A DNA stretch of 64,000 nucleotides from Beijerinckiaceae bacterium (GTDB lineage: Bacteria > Pseudomonadota > Alphaproteobacteria > Rhizobiales > Beijerinckiaceae). The notes beneath the pieces are model-generated. The model was given only the letters and a program-made list of their open reading frames with translations, was not told where the DNA came from and did no database searches. The stretch lies in assembly GCA_019753285.1 (NCBI GenBank), contig JAIELD010000020.1, positions 62,001 through 126,000 on the forward strand. The letters are read 5' to 3'. The translations under genes and the position numbers were made by a program. Positions 8,853 to 16,900 of this stretch are shown piece after piece (positions within the stretch are counted from its first letter, which is position 1; the number at the start of each line of letters is the position of its first letter).

Positions 8853-9623
8853 ATGCATGTCGATCTGAATTGCGATCTTGGCGAGAGCTTCGGTCCCTGG
8901 CCGATGGGCGCCGACGAGGCGATGCTCGAGCTGGTCAGCAGCGCCAATGTCGCGTGCGGCTTTCACGCGGGCGATCAGGACACGATGCTGAAGACCGCGA
9001 GACTCGCTAGGGCGAGGAACGTCGCCATCGGCGCGCATCCCGGCTTCGATGACCTGCAGGGCTTCGGCCGGCGGCGCGTCGTCGGCCTTTCCGCAAGCGA
9101 GATCGAGACGCTGATCGCCTACCAGATCGGCGCGCTGCAGGCCGTCGCGGCGCTGGCCGGCCATGAGGTGACGCATGTGAAGGCGCATGGCGCGCTCTCG
9201 AACATGGCCTGCGAAGAGGAAGCGATGGCGACCGCCATCGCCCGCGCCATCAAAAGCGTCGATCCGAAGCTCGTCTTCGTGGTGTTGCCGCTCTCCGAGC
9301 TCGAGAAGGCCGGCGAAAAGGCCGGCCTCCCCATGGCGCGCGAGGTCTTCGCCGACCGGTCCTATATGGATGACGGCATGCTCGCTCCGCGCTCGATGAA
9401 GGGCTCTGTGCTGCACGACGCGGCCATGGTCGCGGAGCGCACTTGGCGCATGGTCGCCGACAAGGGCGTCGTCAGCCTTTCGGGGCGGTTCATTCCGATG
9501 CGGGTCGACACCATCTGCATCCATGGCGACAATGCCGCCGCCGTGGCGCTCGGGCAAGCCGTCCGCTCGCGGCTGGAAGCCGAAGGCGTCGCGATTGAGC
9601 CGTTCCACCGCCATCTTGCCTGA
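8853..9623 (+). CDS. pxpA: 5-oxoprolinase subunit PxpA (LamB/YcsF family)
   Basis: A 256-aa LamB/YcsF-family protein, the third subunit of 5-oxoprolinase. It opens [16 protein letters not shown] and continues [13 protein letters not shown], both nearly invariant; [15 protein letters not shown] and [10 protein letters not shown] follow. The ribosome binding site GGAGGAAAA lies about 7 bp before the ATG, the strongest of the three. With the divergent cyclase and transporter genes it suggests conversion of imported or cyclised glutamate derivatives to L-glutamate. Confidence 0.94.
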   Translation: MHVDLNCDLGESFGPWPMGADEAMLELVSSANVACGFHAGDQDTMLKTARLARARNVAIGAHPGFDDLQGFGRRRVVGLSASEIETLIAYQIGALQAVAALAGHEVTHVKAHGALSNMACEEEAMATAIARAIKSVDPKLVFVVLPLSELEKAGEKAGLPMAREVFADRSYMDDGMLAPRSMKGSVLHDAAMVAERTWRMVADKGVVSLSGRFIPMRVDTICIHGDNAAAVALGQAVRSRLEAEGVAIEPFHRHLA

Positions 9624-9711
9624 TGTCCGGTCCCGTGGCGGGTCGCTCTCATCCATGCGCGGCGTCGTTTCGTATCCTTGGGTGGGCAATGAGGGCAACG
9701 GAGTGCGGCTT

Positions 9712-10017
9712 ATGCGGGTTTCACCGATTTTTTCCATCGTTCTCGGGCTCGCGGGGAGCGTGCTTGCCATCGCGATCATCTATGCGAGCGGCGCGGCCTC
9801 CTTTTCGCAAAGCCTCGCGCTCATCACGCACGACCCGTGGGGCCTGGTCACGCTGATCGATCTCTATGCCGGACTCATATTTGCAGGCATCCTCATCTTC
9901 TATCTCGAAGGCTGCAAGCCGAGCGCCTGGCTCTGGCTCGTGGCGAGCCTCTTTCTCGGCAACATCGTCACGGCAGGCTGGTTCCTGCTGCGGGGCCGGC
10001 GGCTTCTCGCGCGCTGA
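9712..10017 (+). CDS. Small membrane protein, DUF1475-like
   Basis: A 101-aa protein with three hydrophobic segments (about residues 5-25, 43-62 and 71-92). The motif VTLIDLYAGLIFAGILIF and the GNIVTAGWFL block resemble the DUF1475 family of small integral membrane proteins of unknown function. I chose the ATG at 9712 because GGAG lies 9 bp upstream and the hydrophobic N-terminus begins there; the frame is open further upstream but that part reads like shadow coding of pxpA. It ends 3 bp from the convergent transporter gene. Function unknown. Confidence 0.65.
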   Translation: MRVSPIFSIVLGLAGSVLAIAIIYASGAASFSQSLALITHDPWGLVTLIDLYAGLIFAGILIFYLEGCKPSAWLWLVASLFLGNIVTAGWFLLRGRRLLAR

Positions 10018-10020
10018 ACC

Positions 10021-11793
10021 TCACGCTCCGCGATCGAGAATGAGCGCATCGTCGCTCCGGCTGCCAAGTGCGGCCGCTACGGCGCGCTCCTCGGCGGTCG
10101 GCGGTGCGGAGGCAAGGCCGGCGCAGCCCATGAAGAGTGCGCCGATGAAGCCGTAGACGGCTGCCGCAGCAGGGTTCTGCTGCGCATAGAGGAGAATGCC
10201 CGCCACGACGAGGCCGCCGAGCGCTGCAAGGCTGGCGGTGACGCCGCTAGCCCGTGGCAGCAGGGCGAGCGCGAGCATCGGCAGGATGGTGGCGGCCGCG
10301 AGCGCGCCGGCCGCGGCGAAGGCGAGATCGATGGCGACGAGGTCGTTTTTCGCGGCTTCCGCAGCGAGCGCCAATGCGCCGATCGCCATCAGGCGCGCGG
10401 CCGCGAGGCGTGAACTCGTCACGGCTCTTGGCTGGATCAGCCTGTAGAACAGGCTGTGTCCAAGCATGGCTGCGAGCGAAAACGCGCCGACCGTCAGTCC
10501 GGCGAGGCCGACAAGGAACGGCATCAGCCGGTAAAGACCGACGAAGATGGCCGGCAGGCCGAGCGCTGCAGCGGCTCCGCTGCCCAACGCTGCCGGTTTC
10601 ACCGCTATGTCGGTGGATTTCAGCGCATGGGCGGGGCTCGCTTCCGGCGGCCCGGCCCTGCCGGCGCAGATCGCCGCCAATCTTTGAACCGATGGCGCTG
10701 CGCCGCACAAGGTCACGCCGTCATCGAGCAGGCCCTGGCGTGCGGCAGGCGGCAAGGTGTCAGCCTGCCGCCCGACGAGCGTCGCATCGAGCGCAAGCAC
10801 CGCGCCGCCCGCGATCAATGTCGAGACGACCGGCACGGCGAGCAGCAGGACCGAGGCGCAGAGGCTCGATCTGACGGCCGCGCGTCCGACGCTCAAAAGG
10901 CCGGTCACGCTGAGGAGAGCGAGGCACGACAAGGCAAGGCCGAGCGCTTTGGTGACATCGTCCGATCGAGCGAATGCGCCCATCTGGACGGGAAGCGAGG
11001 CAGCTCTGGCAAGGTCTTGCCCGGCTCCCCAGAGAGTGAGCCGCGCCTCGACGGCGCGCGACACGGTGCTTGCCGGAAGCAGCATCTCGGCGAGCCCGCC
11101 GAAGCGCGCGCCAGTCACGACCAGCGGTGCGGCGACGGCCAGGACGAGGCAGACCACGCCTGCGACGAGTGCGAGGGAGATGCTGCGCCAGCCGCCGATT
11201 GCGACGATCGCGGCGGGTACGATGGCGATGGCGAGAGCGGCGGTGCGTTCGACAGTGAGCACGGACATCAGCGTGTCGATCGCGAGCTTGGCGCCGCAGA
11301 CCGCCAGAAGCGCCGCTGCCATCGCGCCCGCGATTAGCGTCACGGCCGTCGGGATCGGCGCGCGGAAGCGGAACCGGATGAAATCGACGATCGTGAAAGC
11401 GCCGCTGCGGCGCAGCATGGGCGCGAGGGCGAGCGCTCCGACGAGCAGCGCCGCGACGGCTGGCAGCAGCATAAAGCCGCCGGGATTGAGCAGAGAGGAC
11501 GGGACGAACCCGCCCTGCCAGCTCGCCGTCGACAGAAGCGCGACGAACAGGAGCGGCGCCGCCCCGGCGAGCGGGCCGACCTGCCGCCCGGCGAGAAAGA
11601 ACAGGCTCGGCCGCTTCGTCGCGCCGAGCGCGGCTGCGGCGACCATGAAAGCGCCAAGGCTCGCGACGGCTGCGAAGCCGATCCCCGACGCGCCGACGCC
11701 GATCCGCTCGAACACGACCGACAACAGGAGGAAGATCGCGCCGATCGCCCCGAGCACCAGCATCGACGTCCAGGGAAAGCGAATGCGCGTCAT
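10021..11793 (-). CDS. Sodium:solute symporter-like membrane protein
   Basis: A 590-aa protein made largely of hydrophobic segments (about 13-14). The blocks SLFFLAGRQVGPLAGAAP, ALLSTASWQGGF and SGAFTIVDFIRFRFRAP resemble the early helices of acetate/solute:sodium symporters of the SSS family (ActP-like), with FLAGR near residue 67. Similarity is only partial, the sequence is alanine-rich and the C-terminal half is divergent. A hydrophilic loop with two cysteines lies near residues 345-385. It is divergent from a LuxR-type response regulator gene, as acetate symporter genes often are. I would treat transport of a short organic acid as a guess. Confidence 0.65.
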   Translation of the reverse strand: MTRIRFPWTSMLVLGAIGAIFLLLSVVFERIGVGASGIGFAAVASLGAFMVAAAALGATKRPSLFFLAGRQVGPLAGAAPLLFVALLSTASWQGGFVPSSLLNPGGFMLLPAVAALLVGALALAPMLRRSGAFTIVDFIRFRFRAPIPTAVTLIAGAMAAALLAVCGAKLAIDTLMSVLTVERTAALAIAIVPAAIVAIGGWRSISLALVAGVVCLVLAVAAPLVVTGARFGGLAEMLLPASTVSRAVEARLTLWGAGQDLARAASLPVQMGAFARSDDVTKALGLALSCLALLSVTGLLSVGRAAVRSSLCASVLLLAVPVVSTLIAGGAVLALDATLVGRQADTLPPAARQGLLDDGVTLCGAAPSVQRLAAICAGRAGPPEASPAHALKSTDIAVKPAALGSGAAAALGLPAIFVGLYRLMPFLVGLAGLTVGAFSLAAMLGHSLFYRLIQPRAVTSSRLAAARLMAIGALALAAEAAKNDLVAIDLAFAAAGALAAATILPMLALALLPRASGVTASLAALGGLVVAGILLYAQQNPAAAAVYGFIGALFMGCAGLASAPPTAEERAVAAALGSRSDDALILDRGA

Positions 11794-11994
11794 CGTTGAG
11801 TCTGGTGCTTGAAGCCTGCGCGCGAGGAAACGAGCCTGCGGCGTCGAATGCCGCCGCCTCGCCGCGAAGCTGATTGTTTACGAGTTGATGATACTGTCAA
11901 TCAATACGATATGAGATTGGCCAGGCGCAAAAAGCCAGGCCAAAACCAGAAAGTTCAGTCGCCGCCGGCCCGTTCGGACAGCGGACAAGGGGGA

Positions 11995-12657
11995 ATGCAG
12001 ACGATGAAGCGGACCGAGGCGATACGCGTGCTGATCGCGGATGACCATCCGCTGATACGCGGCGCATTGAACATCGCCATTTCCGGCATCTCGACCGCAG
12101 CCGAGACGCTCGAGGCCGGCACGCTCGAGGATGCGGTTGCGCTTCTTGAAAAGGACCCGTCCTTCAACCTGCTGCTGCTCGACCTCAACATGCCGGGCAT
12201 GAAGGGTTTTTCGGGCCTCACCTATGTGCGTGCGCAATATCCCGGCATTCCGGTGATGATCGTCTCCGGCACGACCGACCGCACCACGATGCGCCGCTGC
12301 ATCGACTTTGGCGCGTCAGGCTTCCTTCCCAAGACGCTGGCGCTGGAAGCCACCCGCAACGCGATCCAGATCGTACTCGATGGCGGTACCTGGACGCCGC
12401 CCGACGTCGATCTCTCCGCGCCGCCGGATCAGGAGATCGCCAATCTCGTCGCCCGGCTCAACAGCCTCACGCCGCAGCAGATGCGGGTGCTGATGATGCT
12501 GTCGGAAGGCATGCTCAACAAGCAGATCGCGTTCGAGCTCAACGTCTCCGAGGCGACCGTCAAAGCCCATGTTTCGGCCATCCTTACCAAGCTCGGGGTC
12601 GAGAGCCGCACGCAGGCGGTGATCGCCGCCGCCAAGATCGAGGCCGGGCAATTCTGA
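11995..12657 (+). CDS. LuxR/NarL-family response regulator
   Basis: A 220-aa two-component response regulator. The receiver domain has the acidic pair D16-D17 (IADDHP), the phospho-acceptor D63 (LLLLDLNMPGM) and K113 (LPKTL). The C-terminal LuxR helix-turn-helix runs from about residue 155 (LTPQQMRVLMMLSEGMLNKQIA, then VSEATVKAHVSAILTKLGV). I chose the ATG at 11995 because AAGGGGGA precedes it directly. No histidine kinase is next to it; the divergent SSS-type membrane protein makes a link to organic-acid sensing, as in CrbS/CrbR or ErdR systems, possible but unproven. Confidence 0.9.
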   Translation: MQTMKRTEAIRVLIADDHPLIRGALNIAISGISTAAETLEAGTLEDAVALLEKDPSFNLLLLDLNMPGMKGFSGLTYVRAQYPGIPVMIVSGTTDRTTMRRCIDFGASGFLPKTLALEATRNAIQIVLDGGTWTPPDVDLSAPPDQEIANLVARLNSLTPQQMRVLMMLSEGMLNKQIAFELNVSEATVKAHVSAILTKLGVESRTQAVIAAAKIEAGQF

Positions 12658-12673
12658 GGCCTCGCATCGTCGC

Positions 12674-13426
12674 TCAGCCCGGCTCTCTCGCCGCAACCAT
12701 CCACATCGGCCCGAGCGCCACGAGAAAATGGCGGCGCGAGCCTTCGGTCTCGAGGCCCGAGGCGGCGAGCGCCCGCTCGTAGGCGGCCGTCGGCACGTAA
12801 TCGGCGATGAGTGCTCTTCCTCCCGGCTTCAAGGTCCGCGCGATTTCACGGCAGGCTTGCACGCGCCTCTCGCTCGGCTCGATGTTGTGCAGGCACAGCA
12901 GAGAGAGCACGACGTCGAACGTCGCATCGGCGAACGGCAGATCGCAGGCGTCGGCGGTCAAGATCTCGGCGGACCCGCCGACGTTTTCGATTGCGATATT
13001 GCGCTCGGCGGTGCTGGCGAGGTTGTTGCTGAGATCGCTCGCCTTCCAGATGTCGATGCCGATGGCGCCGCCGGTCGTCAGGCGTTTCGCCGCGCCAACA
13101 AGCAGCAGCCCTGCGCCACTGCCGATGTCGAGCACGCGCTCATCTCCTCGAAAGCCGATTTCGTCGAGCATGAAGTCCCGCATGCGGAACTTGCCGCTTC
13201 TGGCATAGACAAGCATGACGATGAACAGAAACCCGGATGCGACCGCCGCAAGCGACAACATGTAGACTAGGAAAATGATCAGCGGCGACGGTGACGCCAG
13301 CCAACCGATGAGCGTCGCCCCGGCTGTTGACAGTACGGTTGAGAGGCCGAACATCGCGACGATGCCCGGCGCATCAATGCCATAATCGGCCTGCACACCG
13401 GCCTTCACGGAACCAGCACGCGTCAT
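12674..13426 (-). CDS. Membrane-anchored class I SAM-dependent methyltransferase
   Basis: A 250-aa protein with two hydrophobic helices at about residues 22-45 and 48-72 and then a class I methyltransferase domain. Motif I is VLDIGSGAGLLLVGAA (near residue 97), followed by GIDIW and by FDVVLSLLCLHNIEPSERR. The substrate cannot be read; small-molecule or lipid methylation at the membrane would fit the anchor. It is divergent from a TetR regulator gene with a 58-bp gap containing a perfect inverted repeat, so it is the probable target of that regulator. Confidence 0.85.
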   Translation of the reverse strand: MTRAGSVKAGVQADYGIDAPGIVAMFGLSTVLSTAGATLIGWLASPSPLIIFLVYMLSLAAVASGFLFIVMLVYARSGKFRMRDFMLDEIGFRGDERVLDIGSGAGLLLVGAAKRLTTGGAIGIDIWKASDLSNNLASTAERNIAIENVGGSAEILTADACDLPFADATFDVVLSLLCLHNIEPSERRVQACREIARTLKPGGRALIADYVPTAAYERALAASGLETEGSRRHFLVALGPMWMVAAREPG

Positions 13427-13451
13427 GCAGCCACCCGGCTTCGGTTATTAT

Positions 13452-13466
13452 TGAACGTATCGTTCA
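13452..13466. promoter_or_regulatory. Putative TetR operator
   Basis: The inverted repeat TGAACG-TAT-CGTTCA has perfect 6-bp arms around a 3-bp centre. It lies 18 bp before the TTG start of the TetR gene and 26 bp before the start of the divergent methyltransferase gene. Position and symmetry fit a shared operator for autoregulation and control of the divergent gene. Confidence 0.65.
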
Positions 13467-13484
13467 TAAAATGAGGAGCCTGCC

Positions 13485-14165
13485 TTGGTCAAGAGTCATT
13501 CCTCCGCGACACGGGACCGTGCGGCGCGCCGGCGCGGCCGCCCGCGCGACGTCGACAAGCGTCAGGCGATCATCGACGCGGGATGGGCCGAGTTCTTGAA
13601 GAACGGCGTCGGCGGGGCCAAGGTCGAACGCATCGCGGCGGCGGCTGGCGTCTCCAAGGTAACGATCTACGCGCACTTCGCTGACAAGCCTGCGCTGTTC
13701 GAAGCAGCGATGCACCAGCGCATGGACGTCATCGCCGCGCTGCAGACGCCTTCCCTGCCTGCCTCCGGCCTGCGCGAAGCGTTGTTTAATTTCGGCCTCG
13801 GCCTCATGCGGTTTCTCGCCTCGCAGGAGGCGATCGATTTTTATAACATCCTGTCAGGCGAACTGCGGCGGCATCCTGAACTCGCTTTGCGTTTCTACAG
13901 CAACGGGCCGCAGAAGACGCTACAGAACCTCGCCGCCATCATCCGCGCCGCGAGCGAAGAGGGCGCGCTGCGCGGCTGCGATCCGGACCGTGCGGCCGAG
14001 GAGCTGTTCGGGCTCTGGCAGGGGGCGAGCAACTACACGCTCGCGCTCGGCATGCACGACGACGGCCTGATCGCCGGGCTGGCGGACCGCGTGGCGCGCG
14101 GCATCGACATTTTTCTTGCGGTCTATGGGCTGCCGGATGCGGGGGAAGCCGGCCGTTCGGCGTGA
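13485..14165 (+). CDS. TetR/AcrR-family transcriptional regulator
   Basis: A 226-aa TetR-type repressor. After a basic N-terminus containing RRRGRPRDVDKRQAII, the helix-turn-helix reads KVERIAAAAGVSKVTIYAHFADKPALFEAAM (residues about 45-76), which resembles AefR-type members. The C-terminal ligand domain is conserved in outline only. The start is a TTG at 13485, supported by AGGAG 6 bp upstream and the absence of a better ATG. It probably binds the TGAACG/CGTTCA palindrome just upstream and represses itself and the divergent methyltransferase gene. Confidence 0.9.
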   Translation: MVKSHSSATRDRAARRRGRPRDVDKRQAIIDAGWAEFLKNGVGGAKVERIAAAAGVSKVTIYAHFADKPALFEAAMHQRMDVIAALQTPSLPASGLREALFNFGLGLMRFLASQEAIDFYNILSGELRRHPELALRFYSNGPQKTLQNLAAIIRAASEEGALRGCDPDRAAEELFGLWQGASNYTLALGMHDDGLIAGLADRVARGIDIFLAVYGLPDAGEAGRSA

Positions 14166-14256
14166 GGGCGGGCCAAAAGCGATTGCGGAACGGAGCGCTC
14201 CGTCCTATCTCCAAACTCCGGCGGGGCTGATCCTGCCGCAGGGGCGGAGTTGAGCC

Positions 14257-14523
14257 ATGAGCTCTGACAGGATGAGGCAGTTTCTCGGTGGTTCGCCGGT
14301 CGGCGTGCTGGTGAAGTTCGTCCTTCTCTCGATCCTGGTCGGCGCGCTGCTCGTCCTCTGGGGACTCACCCCGTCAAGCCTGCTGCGCTCGCTGCAGCAG
14401 CTTTTTCAGGACGTTTTCGGCGCAGGCTTCGATGCGCTGCGCAACGTCTTCCAGTATTTCCTCTATGGTGCCGTCATCGTCGGGCCGATCTGGCTGCTGA
14501 CGCGGCTGTTCTCACGCCGGTAG
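14257..14523 (+). CDS. Small membrane protein, DUF6460-like
   Basis: An 88-aa protein with two hydrophobic segments (about residues 17-40 and 63-85), beginning [20 protein letters not shown]. It resembles small DUF6460 membrane proteins common in Hyphomicrobiales, whose function is unknown. GGGGCGGAG lies upstream of the ATG. Its last 12 bp overlap the convergent end of pyrD. Confidence 0.7.
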   Translation: MSSDRMRQFLGGSPVGVLVKFVLLSILVGALLVLWGLTPSSLLRSLQQLFQDVFGAGFDALRNVFQYFLYGAVIVGPIWLLTRLFSRR

Positions 14524-15630
14524 CGGCGGCGCTTCCGGGTCGCGCATCGCCCATTCGCCGGCCTTTCGTCCGACGAGCGCCGCAATCGACGGCAGCCCGT
14601 CCTGCGACAGACGCCGGGCGAGGCCGGTGTTGATGTCGCGAATGAGGTCCGGTCCCTGATAGACGAGCGCGGTGTAGAGCTGGATGAGGCTCGCGCCCGC
14701 CTCGATCTTTGCGATCGCCGTCTCGGCCGAATCGACGCCACCGACGCCGACGAGCGGAAACGCCCCCTCGACGCGCTGATGCGCGTTGGCGAGAAGCACG
14801 GTCGACCGGTTGAAGACCGGACGGCCGGAGAGACCGCCTGCTTGCCGCGCGAGCGCCGTCTCCGCCAGGAATGCCGGGCGCGCGATCGTCGTGTTCGAGA
14901 CGATCAGCCCATCGACGTGCCGCGATTTCGCCACGGCCACCATGTCGTCGAGCTGCGCAAGATCGATGTCCGGCGCGATCTTGACGAGGATCGGGCAGGA
15001 GAGCGTCGCGCCGTTCGTCGTCGACGCATCGCGCGCCGCGGCCTCGCGCGCCGCCATGACGCGAGCAAGTAGATCGTCGAGCTGCGCCCGGTCCTGAAGG
15101 TTGCGCAGGCCGGGCGTGTTGGGCGAGGAGATGTTGACGCTGATATAATCGGCGACGGGCGCGAGCCCGCGCACCAGCGTCGCGTAATCCTCGACGCGGT
15201 CCGGCGACTCCTTGTTGGCGCCGATATTGACGCCGATTACGCCTGTCCGCCGCGCCGAGAGCCGCGCCCGCATCGCCGTCATACCGGCGCTGTTGAGGCC
15301 GTAGCGGTTGATCACGGCCCGGTCGCGCGGCAGGCGGAAGGCGCGCGGTTTCGGATTGCCGGGTTGCGGCAGAGGCGTCACGCCGCCGACCTCGACGAAG
15401 CCGAGCCCGAGCGCCAGCATGCGGTCCGCGACCTCGGCGTCCTTGTCGAAGCCAGCGGCGAGCCCGAGCGGCGATGGAAAGCGGAGGCCGAAGCACTCGA
15501 CGCGCAGCCGGGGGTCAGGCGCTTCGATGCGAGGCTGGGGCAGACGCTTCAAGGCTTCGATCGTCATGCGATGCGCGCTCTCCGCGTCGAGACGGTGGAG
15601 CAGCGGCCGCGCCAGGCTGAAGAGGCTCAT
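14512..15630 (-). CDS. pyrD: Dihydroorotate dehydrogenase (quinone), class 2
   Basis: The fourth step of pyrimidine synthesis: membrane-associated FMN enzyme oxidising dihydroorotate to orotate with quinone as acceptor. The 372-aa protein has the class 2 N-terminal helix ([17 protein letters not shown]), the FMN region [11 protein letters not shown] and [18 protein letters not shown], and the active-site segment [13 protein letters not shown] with the catalytic serine. The ATG at 15630 is chosen because the family starts there; the frame is open further upstream. Its start overlaps the DUF952 gene stop (ATGA at 15627-15630). Confidence 0.96.
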   Translation of the reverse strand: MSLFSLARPLLHRLDAESAHRMTIEALKRLPQPRIEAPDPRLRVECFGLRFPSPLGLAAGFDKDAEVADRMLALGLGFVEVGGVTPLPQPGNPKPRAFRLPRDRAVINRYGLNSAGMTAMRARLSARRTGVIGVNIGANKESPDRVEDYATLVRGLAPVADYISVNISSPNTPGLRNLQDRAQLDDLLARVMAAREAAARDASTTNGATLSCPILVKIAPDIDLAQLDDMVAVAKSRHVDGLIVSNTTIARPAFLAETALARQAGGLSGRPVFNRSTVLLANAHQRVEGAFPLVGVGGVDSAETAIAKIEAGASLIQLYTALVYQGPDLIRDINTGLARRLSQDGLPSIAALVGRKAGEWAMRDPEAPPLPA

Positions 15631-15974
15631 CGCGCAACCTCGTCGGGAAAGAGGTGCCGGCCCGCCTCGTCGAGCGGCAGGGGTTTCGCCCAGACCACAT
15701 GCAGGATGTCGAGCGGACCGTAGAGATGCGGAAACAGCGCCCCTCCGCGGGAGGGCTCCCATTTCAGCGTGTCGCCGAGCGCCTCGGCTGACACGGCGAG
15801 CAGCATCAGACCGTCCTGAGCCGCGAAGTGCCTCGCCGCCGTTTCGCGCACCTGGCTCGCGTCGGAAAAATGGATGTAGCCGTCGAGGAGGTCGATCGCC
15901 GCGCCGTGAAACACGCCGTTCGCGCTGGCCTCGCGCCAGAGATCCTGAGGCAGTATCTTGTAGATCAGGCTCAA
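15627..15974 (-). CDS. DUF952 family protein
   Basis: A 115-aa protein of the DUF952 family, a small fold related to glutathione S-transferase-like or ADP-ribosylation-like proteins, function unknown. It begins [13 protein letters not shown] and carries [20 protein letters not shown], the family core, and [10 protein letters not shown] chose a TTG start at 15974: AAGGAG sits 6 bp upstream and the length then matches the family; an ATG at 16070 would add 32 unconserved residues. It is coupled to pyrD by a 4-bp overlap, a pairing seen widely in alphaproteobacteria. Confidence 0.85.
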   Translation of the reverse strand: MSLIYKILPQDLWREASANGVFHGAAIDLLDGYIHFSDASQVRETAARHFAAQDGLMLLAVSAEALGDTLKWEPSRGGALFPHLYGPLDILHVVWAKPLPLDEAGRHLFPDEVAR

Positions 15975-16267
15975 GCCCGGCTCCTTCGCGCTGATTTTGC
16001 CGATTGATGCTGCGGCGATCATTGATCTCATAAGCGAGGAGCGATCAAGAGCGGTGTCCTGAAGCACCATTGATTTGCCGCATGGCGTGAGCCTCGGCGG
16101 GTTGGAGCTTGCCTTGGTAGGGAATTAAGACTAGATAAAAGGTATAGAATCCTAAGACGAAGGATGGCGACCTGATGTCGCCTTGCTCTTCGTCACCCTG
16201 GGCGGGTCGGAGCGTCGTCCGGGCGCTGCGGCTCAGTTCGCTCTGGTCCCGTGTGAAGGACGGTGCA

Positions 16268-16897
16268 ATGCTTTCACATTCGCAGCTCTGGTCGGCGATC
16301 GATGCGCTGGCGCATCGCTTCGACCTCTCCACCTCCGGTCTCGCGAAGCGCGCCGGGCTCGACCCGACGACCTTCAACAAGTCGAAGCGCATCGGCGCGG
16401 ACGGCAAGCAGCGCTGGCCCTCGACCGAATCGATCGCGAAGATCCTGGAGGCGACCGGCGCCAGCCTCGACGAGTTCATGGCGCTGGTGACGTCGGGCGG
16501 CGGCAAGAGCATGCGGCCGCTTCCGCTCATCGGCCTCGCCCAGGCCGGCGTCGGCGGCTTCTTCGACGATGGCGGCTTTCCGGCGGGCAGCGGCTGGGAC
16601 GAGGTCAATTTCCCCTCGATCGAGGATGACCACACCTACGCGCTCGAAGTCAGCGGCGATTCGATGCTGCCGCTCTACCGCGATGGCGACCGCATCATCG
16701 TGTCGCCCAATGCGCCGATCCGGCGCGGTGACCGCGTCGTGGTGAAGACGGTCGGCGGCGAGGTGATGGCGAAGGAATTGAAACGCCAGACGGCGAAGAC
16801 GGTCGAATTGCGCTCGATGAACCCGGACCATGCCGACCGGGTGCTCGGCATGGACGAGATCGCCTGGATCGCCCGCATCATCTGGGCGAGCCAGTAA
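16268..16897 (+). CDS. HTH / S24 LexA-like self-cleaving transcriptional regulator
   Basis: A 209-aa repressor of the LexA/CI type. The N-terminal helix-turn-helix spans about residues 18-68 (STSGLAKRAGLDPTTFNKSKR). The C-terminal S24 peptidase domain has the nucleophile S132 in SGDSMLP and the likely general base K169 in VMAKEL, 37 residues later, as in LexA. An Ala-Gly bond at residues 93-94 (LAQAGVGG) is a likely self-cleavage site. GAAGGA lies about 7 bp before the chosen ATG. It sits alone between DUF952 and lysK, with no phage genes near, so it is a chromosomal stress-type regulator rather than a prophage repressor. Confidence 0.88.
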   Translation: MLSHSQLWSAIDALAHRFDLSTSGLAKRAGLDPTTFNKSKRIGADGKQRWPSTESIAKILEATGASLDEFMALVTSGGGKSMRPLPLIGLAQAGVGGFFDDGGFPAGSGWDEVNFPSIEDDHTYALEVSGDSMLPLYRDGDRIIVSPNAPIRRGDRVVVKTVGGEVMAKELKRQTAKTVELRSMNPDHADRVLGMDEIAWIARIIWASQ

Positions 16898-16900
16898 CGT

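Noticed and set aside
7868-8947. 359-codon open frame on the minus strand
   Set aside because: Antisense of pxpC; charged low-complexity text typical of shadow frames.
12643-12683. Inverted repeat GCCGGGC / GCCCGGC between convergent genes as a terminator
   Set aside because: The arms pair perfectly but the loop is 27 bases and neither side is followed by a T run, so it may be chance in GC-rich DNA.
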